In this document: positions 42,187 through 51,565 of the stretch, in pieces
How positions within the stretch are numbered: position 1 is the first letter of the stretch
Layout of the letters: the number at the start of each line of letters is the position of its first letter
NCBI RefSeq assembly: GCF_004917075.1
Contig: NZ_SSYB01000004.1
Coordinates: forward strand, 1-64,000
Source of the DNA: Geomonas edaphica
Lineage (GTDB): Bacteria; Desulfobacterota; Desulfuromonadia; Geobacterales; Geobacteraceae
Length of the DNA: 64,000 nucleotides
Direction of reading: 5' to 3'
The notes under the pieces: generated by a model
The model's input: only the letters and a program-made list of their open reading frames with translations
Databases searched by the model: none
What the model was told of the DNA's origin: nothing
Made by a program: the position numbers and the translations under genes

Positions 42187-44645
42187 TTTCCGCTTTTAGC
42201 CTCGCCTTCCGTTTTTCTCAACCAGACCTCGCGGCCTAGGAAGAGCGCGAAGATCGCGAAGGAGACCAGGGTCAGGTACTTGCCAACCTTGAACGGCGTC
42301 GGATCGAAGACGAACTCCACCTTGTGCGAACCGGGAGTGAGGTAGATGCCGCGCAGGACATGGTCTACCGGGTAGATCTCGGCCGCCTTGCCGTCGACGG
42401 TCGCCTTCCACCCCCTGTAGTACTTCTCCCCCAAGACCAGCATCGAATTCAGCTTCACCGCCGCGTCGACGTCGATCCGCTCGGCCTCGTACCTGGTGAC
42501 GCGCGCCTGCCCGGCCGCATCGGCGGGAGCGTTCCATTTCGGATCCCTGGCGACCGGGATGGGAGCGGGCGTCTCCACGAGTGCCATGGTGCGTGGGTTG
42601 AACTGCGGGCTCTGCAGCGCGGCCAGCATCTCTTCCGGCTTTTCGACCTGCAGTGCCACCGGCGCAAGCCACGCCTTCGGGAGCACGGTCGGATTCTCAA
42701 GGACAACCAGCCCGGCGGGGGTTGTATATACGGGGCGGTACTTCGCAGAGAGCCCCGCCTTGTCCTGCTCGAGCTGATCTTTGGTCAGCACGAGATACTT
42801 CACGTTGAGGATGTCGGGCATCCCGGAGAGGAGGTTGAAGTTGTCGAGATACTCCTGCCAGCGACGCTGCTGCACCGCGTTAGAGGTGAACATCACCGGA
42901 ACGCCCGAAGCGGCATACGGCATGGGATCGCCGCCAAGCGGCAGGGTACGGTACTCCATCCCCGCTCCCTTCACGTAAGCGATCTCCGGCGCCTTGGCGG
43001 TCGCCTCCCGGTGCGGCTCGTCCACCAGGAACAAAAACTTCGCGTTCACCCGCCCGGTATCCAGCAGAAAGAGCCCGATCAGCACGAAGGGAAGCGCCTT
43101 GGCGGCCAGCTTGCTGCGATGGTAGAGGAAGAAGACAACGGCGAAGAGGGTCGAAAGCCCCGCGGCGATCCAGGTCTCGGTAATGATGTTGTGCCAGCGC
43201 TGCAGCACGAGCTGCTGGCTCTGCGCTTCGTAACGGGTGGGGCGCGCCAGGATGTCGACAAAGTGGTTCACCCAGAAGTTACCGGTGGCAAACTCCACCA
43301 CCGCGAGCACCATCAAAAGCACGGGAAGCAGGATTACCCCGGCGACGTAGTGTTTGAATTCCCGCCGGGAACGGACCGCGGGGTCGAGCAACAGGTCGAG
43401 CCCGAAGGCTGAGAGGACACCAAGCCCCAGCACCGGGATGAACATGATCATCTTGGGCACCCGGAAACGGTTGATCCCCGGGAAGTAGTCGAAGAGCAGG
43501 TTGTAGAAGGGGGTGTATTTCCCCATGGAAAACAGGATGCCAACGACGACCGCCGAGAGCGCGAGCCAGGTGTAGCGGTCACGCCGGAAGATGAGCGGCA
43601 GGGGGAGCAACAGCCAGGGGAGAAGCCCCATGTAGCTCAGAGTCTGGGTGAAGTTCATCCTCCCCCAGTAGTAGGAATCGATGTTGGCAGGGTTCGGCCC
43701 CGCCTCCTGGCGCGAAAATCCGAAGAAGCCGGGGATGATGAAGGCGGCAGCCTCCTCTGGCGGCATGGACCAGGACATCGCCTCCTCGCGCGCGAGCCCC
43801 CCCTTCGCCTCGGTCTGCCCCGCCGAAGCGGTAACGTTCGCTCCGCTGTTGACGCCACGGTTGGTCTCCTTGGACCAGTTGGCGAGCGGAACGAGCGAGA
43901 TGGCGACGGTAGTGAGGAAAAACACCAGAAGGACCAGGTTAAGGCCCAGCAGCCGCGCGAAAACCTTCTTGTCACTACGTTCGGCCATAACGATGCCGAT
44001 GGACCTGGCAACGCCGTAAACACCGACGGCGAGACAGGTGTAGTAGGCGATCTGCCAGTGGGTATGGAAAAACTGGAGGGCCAGCACTACGGCGGTGGAA
44101 AGAAAAAAGATGAGCCGCCTGGTCTGGAACGACTTCTCTAGAAAATAGAATGCCCAGGGCGCGAAGGAGATGGTGGCGATTTTCATGACGTGCCCGGCGT
44201 TGATGAGCGAAGCGTTTTCTGGCGCCAGTGCGAAGACGAGACCGGCCAGAAATGCTCCCCATCTTCCTACATTGAGCAGGCGGCAAAGACAATAGGCACC
44301 GGCGGCGCCGATGAAGAGCTGGATCACGATATACCAGGCGATATTGGCGGGCGCCGGGAAGATCCAGAAAATAAGGTTGCGCAGGAAGAGGAGCTGCTCC
44401 GAGACCATCCCCCCCTCATTAGTGTGCCCGGAGTTGATGAAGAGGTTCCATCCGGCGCTGGAGAAATCGACCTTGAAGACGGACGAGAAAGGTCTCATCC
44501 CGAAATCCTTCACCCCCCAGTAGAATTCATTGATGATGTCCGGGGCGCGTATGATCTGTGCGGTGAAGAGGATCTTCGAGAAGCATATAAGGAGGACTGC
44601 CAACAGCGCGGACAGTATCAGCAGGTCTTTCTTACGGTCGGTCAT
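42180..44645 (-). CDS. YfhO-family large membrane protein
   Basis: 821 residues. About a dozen membrane segments are visible (LLILSALLAVLLICFSKILF first; a hydrophobic helix near the C-terminus). A periplasmic domain of about 200 residues lies before the last segment. YfhO proteins are glycosyltransferase-C-like and in Gram-positives glycosylate lipoteichoic acid. Here, at the head of a polysaccharide cluster, a role in glycosylating a surface polymer is plausible but not shown. Its 3' end runs into a repeat element. Confidence 0.85.
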   Translation of the reverse strand: MTDRKKDLLILSALLAVLLICFSKILFTAQIIRAPDIINEFYWGVKDFGMRPFSSVFKVDFSSAGWNLFINSGHTNEGGMVSEQLLFLRNLIFWIFPAPANIAWYIVIQLFIGAAGAYCLCRLLNVGRWGAFLAGLVFALAPENASLINAGHVMKIATISFAPWAFYFLEKSFQTRRLIFFLSTAVVLALQFFHTHWQIAYYTCLAVGVYGVARSIGIVMAERSDKKVFARLLGLNLVLLVFFLTTVAISLVPLANWSKETNRGVNSGANVTASAGQTEAKGGLAREEAMSWSMPPEEAAAFIIPGFFGFSRQEAGPNPANIDSYYWGRMNFTQTLSYMGLLPWLLLPLPLIFRRDRYTWLALSAVVVGILFSMGKYTPFYNLLFDYFPGINRFRVPKMIMFIPVLGLGVLSAFGLDLLLDPAVRSRREFKHYVAGVILLPVLLMVLAVVEFATGNFWVNHFVDILARPTRYEAQSQQLVLQRWHNIITETWIAAGLSTLFAVVFFLYHRSKLAAKALPFVLIGLFLLDTGRVNAKFLFLVDEPHREATAKAPEIAYVKGAGMEYRTLPLGGDPMPYAASGVPVMFTSNAVQQRRWQEYLDNFNLLSGMPDILNVKYLVLTKDQLEQDKAGLSAKYRPVYTTPAGLVVLENPTVLPKAWLAPVALQVEKPEEMLAALQSPQFNPRTMALVETPAPIPVARDPKWNAPADAAGQARVTRYEAERIDVDAAVKLNSMLVLGEKYYRGWKATVDGKAAEIYPVDHVLRGIYLTPGSHKVEFVFDPTPFKVGKYLTLVSFAIFALFLGREVWLRKTEGEAKSGKA

Positions 44646-44788
44646 GCGGCAAAAAACTCCTTGGGAAGGGGTGAGGGCCCGCTCTTAGTAAAATACGGTG
44701 TAACCCAGCCAGCGTTGCATTATCCACATATTTCGAAATTCCTGCAACGAGAAGCTGAAGCCGGTAAGGAAACATGGGCCTCATCGCT

Positions 44789-45994
44789 CTAGCCACTTTT
44801 TTGGGGGCCGCAGACGTCGTGGTAAAAGGCGTCCAGCCTCCGGGCGGCATCGCCCCAGTTGAAGTGCTCCAGCAGGTAGGCGCGCCCGGCCTCGCCAAGC
44901 GGGCGCAGTCTTTCAGGTTCCTGCAAAAGGGCCACGGTCCGGTCCGCCATCTGCTGCCAGTCGTCCGGTTCGCACAGGATGCCGGAGCGTCCATCGTCTA
45001 TATACTCAGCCAGTTGCCCCACTCGGTCACCCACCACAGGCGTACCGGCCAGGAGGATCTCGGTGAGCTTTGCTGGGCACTTGGTCCGGTTTACCAGCGT
45101 GTCGGCGAAGGGGTAGAGGGCGACGTCCCCCGCGGCGAGAAGCCCAGGAATAGCTGCCGGCGCCACCCATCCCGCCAGAACCAGTGCCCGATCGAAGCCG
45201 GACTCACGCGCCACCTCGCGCAGCAGTTCCTCTTCCCCGTTCCGCCCTTTGCCTACCACCAGGAAGCGGACATCAGGGACTCGCCGGAACAACTCGGCGA
45301 ACAGATAGTGCAACTTTTCCTGACTGAATTCGAAGAAGCGGGTGTACAGAAGTACCACCGGTGCAGCAGCCGGGATCCCCAGTCCACTCCGCACCGCTTC
45401 GACGTCACTGGCTTTGGAGTCGGCCACGCAATTCGGCAGATAAAGCATCCGTTCCGCGGGAAGCCCGGTCTCGGCAACCAGCTGCTCCAACCCGCGGCTT
45501 GCCATCGTGACGCCGAGGGCATTTTGGAGCAACCACCGCTCCTGAAACCGGTAGAAGCGCTTTTCCTGGCCGGAGTAGGCGTGCAGTTCGTTCATACCGC
45601 CATCACCTTCCCAGTCGTCGGTGTCTAAGAGCAAAGGGGGAAGCCGAAGCCCAAGGCGCTGCAGGTAAAGCATAAACATCGCGGCGACACCGCCATAACC
45701 CTTCGGTTTAAAAAGGTGCACAAGGTCCGGCCGCTCCGAGAGCGCTGCCCGCAACATGCGCCAGGCGAGGAAGGGAACCGCGAGAACCTTGTGCCTCGGG
45801 CCTAGCAGCACGTTCATCAGGCGCACCCCCCGCACCACTTCCGTCCTCCCCGAATCCTCGGGATTTGTGTAGGGAGGTGCCACGATGACCACCTCGTGCC
45901 CCAGCTTCTGCATGGCCTCGGCAAGCGGGAGCATCCGGGCGATCAGAGTCCCTTTCGGCCGGATGCCGAACGGCGCCAGAAACACGATCTTCAC
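44789..45994 (-). CDS. GT4-family glycosyltransferase
   Basis: 401 residues from a GTG with GGGAGGGAG upstream; it overlaps the end of the upstream GT2 gene at GTGA. GT-B fold with IVFLAPFGIRPKGTLIARML and a C-terminal nucleotide-sugar region (VLAGWVAPAAIPGLLAAGDV, then YPFADTLVNRTKCPAKLTEI). Probably adds a sugar in the surface-polysaccharide pathway; donor and acceptor unknown. Confidence 0.88.
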   Translation of the reverse strand: MKIVFLAPFGIRPKGTLIARMLPLAEAMQKLGHEVVIVAPPYTNPEDSGRTEVVRGVRLMNVLLGPRHKVLAVPFLAWRMLRAALSERPDLVHLFKPKGYGGVAAMFMLYLQRLGLRLPPLLLDTDDWEGDGGMNELHAYSGQEKRFYRFQERWLLQNALGVTMASRGLEQLVAETGLPAERMLYLPNCVADSKASDVEAVRSGLGIPAAAPVVLLYTRFFEFSQEKLHYLFAELFRRVPDVRFLVVGKGRNGEEELLREVARESGFDRALVLAGWVAPAAIPGLLAAGDVALYPFADTLVNRTKCPAKLTEILLAGTPVVGDRVGQLAEYIDDGRSGILCEPDDWQQMADRTVALLQEPERLRPLGEAGRAYLLEHFNWGDAARRLDAFYHDVCGPQKSG

Positions 45995-46941
45995 GCGTCT
46001 CCCTCCCTTTTGCCGGGCTTGCAGGCGAGCGCCAGCAGCACCGCGAAGTTGCACTGGAACAGGACGAAGGCCAGACGGTCATTAAACCGATAAGACAAAA
46101 AGCATCGCCCCAAGGTGCGGTCCAGGGCCTGCAAAATCGACGGGGCGGCACACCGAAAAAGCCGCACCAGCTTTGCCACCGTGGAAGCCTCGAACGCCTC
46201 CGGACAGATCTGTCTAAGGAGCAGGTAGTTCACCACCGAGTCGCGCATCTTCGCATAGGCCCTCTCCTTGGTCACGAGTCCCAGATGAGATGCGGTGTTG
46301 TCGATGTGCAGAATCCGGTAGCTGCGGGCCAGACGCACACCCCACTCGATGTCTTCGTAGCCGTACCCCGTGAAGCACTCGTCGAAGGGGGTTCCCACGA
46401 AGACGCTCTTACGAACCATGATGTTGGAGGTGAGGATGTGGCGCCAGGGGGCGAGATTTCTCTGCGCCGCGGGCTTCACTTCCTTTTTATTGCCGAGGTA
46501 CGCGTGGTAGTCGTATTCCGTACCGTTGAGCACGCGGGTCCGGTAGCTGATCCCGCCGCATACGACATCAAACTCTCCCACTTCCGCGTGTGCAAGGTAG
46601 CTGCGGATGAAGCTGTCTTCGTCGGGCAAGACGTCGCAGTCCAGAAACAGCAGGTACCTAGCGGACGCCTTCGCCGCCAGAAGGTTTCGAACGGCGGAGC
46701 GCCCTGCGTTTCGCTCCAGCTTGCCGTAACGCAGGTAATCCCTACCGGAACCCGAAACGAGACTCCCATTTTTGGCGCATAGATCCTCGTCGCTGGAGCA
46801 ATCGTCCAGAACAATGACCTCCACCGCATCTCCAAGGCGACACTCGTCAATCTCCCCGAGAATTCGGTTAAGCAGCAGGGAGAGGTCCCAGTTGTACACC
46901 GGGATAAGGATGGACAGTTTTTTCTCGCTGGTCCGTTGCAT
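45991..46941 (-). CDS. GT2-family glycosyltransferase
   Basis: 316 residues. GT-A fold: LSILIPVYNWDLSLLLNRIL at the start, the nucleotide motif EVIVLDDCSSDE and the DxD motif in LLFLDCDVLPDED. The acceptor-side region FTGYGYEDIEWGVRLARS is typical. A hydrophobic stretch near the C-terminus may associate with the membrane. Coupled to the neighbouring GT4 genes. Confidence 0.9.
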   Translation of the reverse strand: MQRTSEKKLSILIPVYNWDLSLLLNRILGEIDECRLGDAVEVIVLDDCSSDEDLCAKNGSLVSGSGRDYLRYGKLERNAGRSAVRNLLAAKASARYLLFLDCDVLPDEDSFIRSYLAHAEVGEFDVVCGGISYRTRVLNGTEYDYHAYLGNKKEVKPAAQRNLAPWRHILTSNIMVRKSVFVGTPFDECFTGYGYEDIEWGVRLARSYRILHIDNTASHLGLVTKERAYAKMRDSVVNYLLLRQICPEAFEASTVAKLVRLFRCAAPSILQALDRTLGRCFLSYRFNDRLAFVLFQCNFAVLLALACKPGKREGDA

Positions 46942-46944
46942 GCT

Positions 46945-48129
46945 CTATCGGTTCTCCAGCAACAAAGTCCGGTACGAGGCGCAAAACCTCTCACCGTGGA
47001 AGTTCGTCCTGGCGTAGTCGTAGGCGGCATGCGACATACGGCTTAAGAGATCGCGCTCGTCCGACATGCGCGCCAAGATGCGGCACATCTGAGCAACGAT
47101 CTCGTCTTCTCCCAGCCCCTCATCAACGAGCCACCCGTTCTCCCCTGATGTAACGTGGACCGGAATTCCACCTACTGGCGTAGAAACCGGCACCACGCCG
47201 TGCGCCATCCCCTCCATGATCACCATGGGGAAACCCTCCCGGCTCGAGGTGAGCAGCAACACGTCGGCCTCGTCGTAGAGGCGCGTCAACTCGCGCGGGT
47301 CCGATATTTCGCCGAGAAAGGTGCAACAGGCGCGCTCCGCCTCGCCGACCGCCTGCAGTGCGTCTCCCACCACGGTGACCTCGACGGCGATCCCGGCTTG
47401 AAGACAGCGCGTCGCTACGCGCCCCACCAGGTGCACCCGCTTTTCCTCCGAGCCCCGACCGACGTAGAGCGCTTTTAATTTAGAACGGCACTCCTTCATG
47501 GGGTACTCCGGCGGTACCTCGACGCAGTTCTCGATCAACACCACCCGGTCGTTCCACTCTTCCGGGAGACCGTGGCGAGCGTACTGCTCCCTCAAATCCT
47601 CGACCGTCTTGCGGTTGATGGCGACCCGCGCCTGCAGCCGCCCTGACTGCGGCAGTGTGAAGATCTCGGAGCCGCCACCGAAGGCATGCACGAGATCAAC
47701 GGCACGCACCGATCGGTCCAGGTGTTCCAGCAGAAGAGAAAAGAACAGGCTGTTGCTTCCAAAGACGACCGCATCCCGGTGGCGCCCGATGAAGCCGGCC
47801 ATTACCCCAACACTGAAGGGATAGCCATATTTGAGCAGAAACCAGACGTCGAAGAGCCGCGCTCCGGTGCCGAAGGCTGGGAGGAAACCGTCGTTGGCGG
47901 ATTTCTTGGTGAAGAAGACCCACGGTTTCTCCTCGGCAAAACACCCCACTATTCCCGCGTGCACCTTCTCCGCCCCCCCCACGTGGTAGAACGGGAAAAA
48001 GAAAAAGAGGGCCGAGCGGTTGCGCAAAGGGAGCAGCCTTCCCAGCGCCTTGCCCAGGACGACTAGTACCCGCACCACGAAGGTAGTGTTCAGCCTGGTA
48101 AAAAGCAGGTCCTTTTCGGTCGCGTTCAT
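46945..48129 (-). CDS. GT4-family glycosyltransferase
   Basis: About 394 residues from the ATG at 48129, which overlaps the upstream gene stop at ATGA. GT-B fold: FFPFYHVGGAEKVHAGIVGC near the N-terminus, and the donor-binding region VLLLTSSREGFPMVIMEGMA with GIPVHVTSGENGWLVDEG. Product of a surface-polysaccharide pathway step; sugar unknown. A 73-residue N-terminal extension from 48183 is possible but less likely. Confidence 0.88.
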   Translation of the reverse strand: MNATEKDLLFTRLNTTFVVRVLVVLGKALGRLLPLRNRSALFFFFPFYHVGGAEKVHAGIVGCFAEEKPWVFFTKKSANDGFLPAFGTGARLFDVWFLLKYGYPFSVGVMAGFIGRHRDAVVFGSNSLFFSLLLEHLDRSVRAVDLVHAFGGGSEIFTLPQSGRLQARVAINRKTVEDLREQYARHGLPEEWNDRVVLIENCVEVPPEYPMKECRSKLKALYVGRGSEEKRVHLVGRVATRCLQAGIAVEVTVVGDALQAVGEAERACCTFLGEISDPRELTRLYDEADVLLLTSSREGFPMVIMEGMAHGVVPVSTPVGGIPVHVTSGENGWLVDEGLGEDEIVAQMCRILARMSDERDLLSRMSHAAYDYARTNFHGERFCASYRTLLLENR

Positions 48130-49289
48130 GGCTTGGTTGACTGCTCCAAGTGGCGGCAGATGAGCTGCGCGCTCTCCCTGCACATGGACTCCAGGGTGAA
48201 CTTCTCCTCGATGCGCGCCTTCAGGGAGCGTCCGAGACTTTCGCGCAGTTCCCGGTCCTTGGCGAGTGCGAGGATCTTTTCCGCAAGTTCTCCGCTCTCC
48301 CCCACCCTTGCCAGGTGAAGGGCACCCTCGGGACCCACCGCTTCCTTGATGCCGGGGATGTCGGTTCCAGCCACCGCGATTCCCGCCGCCATTGCCTCCA
48401 GCACCGCGTTCGGTATACCCTCGCTTCTGGAGCTGTAGGCGAAGAGATCGGAGGCGGCCAGAAGTCCCGGCACGTCGTCTATCTTGCCCGGCAGGCGCAC
48501 GAGATCGACGATCCCCAGCGACTCGGCCAACTGTGCGAGCCCTTTTTCCTCACCGTCGAAGCGCCCCCCCAGCACCAAAAGCGGCTGCGTGGCGAACTCC
48601 CCCCGGTCGACGACCTCCTTCCAGGCCCGGATAAGGGTGGTGTGGTCTTTATATGGGCTCAGGTTCGCGATCATCGTCACCACCAGACTTTCCGCAGTAG
48701 CGCCCAATTGCGCGCGCCACTTTTCCCGTGAAAGCTTCGGCGTACCTGCAGAGATGCCGTTGTAGATGACGTGCACCTCCTCCGGCGGCAGACCATAGCT
48801 CCTGACCAGGAAATCCTTGCCGCCGGTCGAGTTGGAGATGAAGCAGTGCACCCGGCTTACCGCGAAGCGGTAGTGCGGCAGCCGGTTCATCAAAAGTCCC
48901 TCGTCCGCCTGGTTCCAGACGCAGAGTTTCGCGCCGATGCGCTGCCACCCGAAGGCGCAGACCAGGTTAGGGACGCGGGTGTACGAGACGAGAACGTCGG
49001 GTTTGTCCTGAGCTAGAAGACGGAGCGCCCGCAAAAGGGACGGGATGCGCCGCCTGAGCCCCCAGTGGAAATCCACGCCACTCCAGGGGATGCCGCGCTC
49101 ATCGCAAAGCTCGGAAAGCCGTCCCGGAGCGGGACCTAGTCCAACCACCCGGACCTTCGCACCGCACTCCTTTTGCAGGTAGTCAGCGAAATGCAGCCCC
49201 TGCCGCTCGGCACCGCCAAGTTCGAGGTTGCCGAAGACGAAGGTGAACTTTAGGCCGCGCAGCGGCGTTATGGAAGTCAGGTTGTCCAT
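48126..49289 (-). CDS. GT4-family glycosyltransferase
   Basis: 387 residues. GT-B fold: FVFGNLELGGAERQGLHFAD near the start; donor region LFAYSSRSEGIPNAVLEAMA and GIAVAGTDIPGIKEAVGPEG. Same orientation and overlap as its neighbours. The EGIPNAVLEAM motif is a clear GT4 marker. Confidence 0.9.
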   Translation of the reverse strand: MDNLTSITPLRGLKFTFVFGNLELGGAERQGLHFADYLQKECGAKVRVVGLGPAPGRLSELCDERGIPWSGVDFHWGLRRRIPSLLRALRLLAQDKPDVLVSYTRVPNLVCAFGWQRIGAKLCVWNQADEGLLMNRLPHYRFAVSRVHCFISNSTGGKDFLVRSYGLPPEEVHVIYNGISAGTPKLSREKWRAQLGATAESLVVTMIANLSPYKDHTTLIRAWKEVVDRGEFATQPLLVLGGRFDGEEKGLAQLAESLGIVDLVRLPGKIDDVPGLLAASDLFAYSSRSEGIPNAVLEAMAAGIAVAGTDIPGIKEAVGPEGALHLARVGESGELAEKILALAKDRELRESLGRSLKARIEEKFTLESMCRESAQLICRHLEQSTKP

Positions 49290-49292
49290 GCT

Positions 49293-50297
49293 TTACAGCG
49301 CTCCGCGAAGACGCTTACGGATTTTTTTCATAAGGAAACGTGCCTGCTCCCACCGGTGCGCCAGGCGGTAGAGCTGACTCCGCGCCAGTTTTTTTTCAAT
49401 ACCCGGGAGCAGCGGTGCTATCTGCGGATCACCAGACTCTTGAAGCTCATGTAAAAGCACAAGGGCCGGTTCCACCTTGCCGCGGCCGGCATAGTACTCA
49501 AGAAGCTGGAACCGGCGTTTCTCCCGCGCAGCGCGTAGCTTCGCGCCCAAGTTGGAGCTGAAGTGCCCCATGAACAGGTCGAGAGCGCCAATAATAGCCT
49601 TCAATTGAGCCTCTTCGTGGCTCTGGTTCCAGACCCCGTTGGGATGGACACGATACATCGCCATGGGTTGGTCCAGGTACATCAGCGGCCCGGCGTGCGC
49701 GTTGAGGATGTGAACCGGCCAATCCAGCATTTTCAGCCCGCAGAGCCATTCCGGAAACTCCGCGATGATCCCGTTTCGGAATACGGCGGAACAAGTGGGA
49801 ACCACGTTTTCCGAAACGATATCGTCCAGCGTGAAGGCTTTGTCTCCCTCGGCAGCCCTGACCCGATCGATCACCCTATCAACCATCTCGCTGTAGATAT
49901 CCACGGCGTGGAAGCAGGTGACGTAGTCGGGGTGGCCGTCGAGAAAATCGACCTGCATCTTGAGCTTGTGCGGCGAGGTCCAGTAATCGTCCCCTTCCAG
50001 CAGGGCCACGTATTCCCCAACGCAGGCGCGGTAGGTTCTGATGAAATTGCGGTGCATGCCGACGTTCGACGCGGAGGTTACGATCCGGATCTTTTCAGGG
50101 AACCTTTTCTGGTACTCCGCCAGAATCCGGCCGGTCCCATCCGATGAATTATCCTCGCCCACCACGATCTCGTAATCGAAAGCGACTTCCTGCTCCAGAA
50201 CACTGTCGAGCGCCTGAGCGAGGTACTTCTCGTGATTGTAGGTGATCATCAGGATGCTGACTTTCACACCCATCCCACCGTTAATACCTTGCGTCAC
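49293..50297 (-). CDS. GT2-family glycosyltransferase
   Basis: 334 residues from a GTG with AAGGGG 7 nt upstream; an ATG at 50273 is the alternative start. GT-A fold: VSILMITYNHEKYLAQALDS, donor motif IVVGEDNSSDGTG and DxD-like EGDDYWTSP. It is immediately downstream of the DegT aminotransferase, so it may transfer an amino sugar. That is an inference from position. Confidence 0.87.
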   Translation of the reverse strand: MTQGINGGMGVKVSILMITYNHEKYLAQALDSVLEQEVAFDYEIVVGEDNSSDGTGRILAEYQKRFPEKIRIVTSASNVGMHRNFIRTYRACVGEYVALLEGDDYWTSPHKLKMQVDFLDGHPDYVTCFHAVDIYSEMVDRVIDRVRAAEGDKAFTLDDIVSENVVPTCSAVFRNGIIAEFPEWLCGLKMLDWPVHILNAHAGPLMYLDQPMAMYRVHPNGVWNQSHEEAQLKAIIGALDLFMGHFSSNLGAKLRAAREKRRFQLLEYYAGRGKVEPALVLLHELQESGDPQIAPLLPGIEKKLARSQLYRLAHRWEQARFLMKKIRKRLRGAL

Positions 50298-50301
50298 GCC
50301 G

Positions 50302-51513
50302 CTACCCCTTGTTTTCAGCCGGACACCTAGCTGCAATTTCCTTCCCCTGGGAAACCGCGAACCGGATGAGGCCGCAGATCGTGTCGATCTGCTCCCGCCC
50401 CACTGAGGTACCGTTCGGCAGGGACATGACCCTACGTACCAGGCGCTCGGTCTCCGGTAGCAGTAACCGTGCGTGTGGGAAATAGGAACGGTAGGGTTCC
50501 ATCTGATGGCAGCCAGGATAGAAGTACCGCCGCGCCATCACGTTTTCCGCCTGAAGTAGGTCCACGAGCAAATCCCGGCTTATCCCCGCTTCGCGTTCAT
50601 CCACCTCAAGGACGATGTACTGGTAATTGCCCTTCTCGCTGTCGTCGTAGGTCACCAGTTTCAGTCCCGGGATACCGTCCAACCCTTCCTGGTAAGAGCG
50701 GTAGTTCGCGCGATTGACTTCGATAAAACTATCAAGGCTTTCAAGCCCTGTCAGTCCCATGGCGGCACATACCTCAGTCATCTTCCCATTGGTGCCGACG
50801 TAAATTACATTGTCATAACCGGCAAAGCCGAAGTTCTTCATCAGCCTGATCTTGCTGGCCAGTTCGTCGTTGTTGGTGGCGATGGCCCCTCCCTCGAACG
50901 TGTTAAAGAACTTGGTCGCGTGGAAACTGAAAACCTCAGCGTCGCCGAAACTGCCGATCATGGTCCCATTGTGCGAACAGGCGAAAGCGTGTGCGGCATC
51001 AAAGACGAGTTTCAGGTTGTTGCGCGCCGCCATCTCAGTCAGCACCTCGATCGCACACGGGCGCCCCCAGAGGTGAACGCCAATGATTCCGGTGGTGCGT
51101 GGGGTGATCATCTTCTCGACGCAGAGTGGATCGAGCAGGTGAGTCGCCGGATCTATATCGCAGAAAACCGGTGTCACCCCTTGCCATTGCAGTGAGTGGG
51201 CCGTTGCTACAAAGGTGAAAGAGGGGACAATGACCTCCCCCTCCATGCCGAGCGCACGCGTTACGATTTCCAGAGCAATCGTCGCGTTGCACATGGCGAC
51301 GACATGCTTTACCCCCAGCATGTCTGCCAGTTTCCTCTCGAACTCCTGAACCATGGGGCCGTTGTTGGAGAGCCAGACGCGGTCCAACATATCCTCGATG
51401 CGCCCCATCAGACGCTCTCGTTCCCCGACATTTGGCCGTCCGACATGTAACTTTTCGTCAAAGGCAGGTGCTCCGCCAAACAAGGCTAGCTCTGCGATAG
51501 TCTTACTGCTCAT
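50302..51513 (-). CDS. DegT/DnrJ/EryC1-family sugar aminotransferase
   Basis: 403 residues from the ATG at 51513, which has GGACGGGAA upstream. PLP-binding Lys is in VFSFHATKFFNTFEGGAIAT. Other family features are NNGPMVQEFERKLADMLGVK and FDAAHAFACSHNG. It would aminate a keto nucleotide sugar, for example a 4-keto-6-deoxy sugar, as a precursor for the polymer. Specific sugar not determined. Confidence 0.92.
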   Translation of the reverse strand: MSSKTIAELALFGGAPAFDEKLHVGRPNVGERERLMGRIEDMLDRVWLSNNGPMVQEFERKLADMLGVKHVVAMCNATIALEIVTRALGMEGEVIVPSFTFVATAHSLQWQGVTPVFCDIDPATHLLDPLCVEKMITPRTTGIIGVHLWGRPCAIEVLTEMAARNNLKLVFDAAHAFACSHNGTMIGSFGDAEVFSFHATKFFNTFEGGAIATNNDELASKIRLMKNFGFAGYDNVIYVGTNGKMTEVCAAMGLTGLESLDSFIEVNRANYRSYQEGLDGIPGLKLVTYDDSEKGNYQYIVLEVDEREAGISRDLLVDLLQAENVMARRYFYPGCHQMEPYRSYFPHARLLLPETERLVRRVMSLPNGTSVGREQIDTICGLIRFAVSQGKEIAARCPAENKG

Positions 51514-51565
51514 TTCCCGTCCTTTCAGTCCCACTGACTCACTTTTACTTTATTCATCCAGAGAG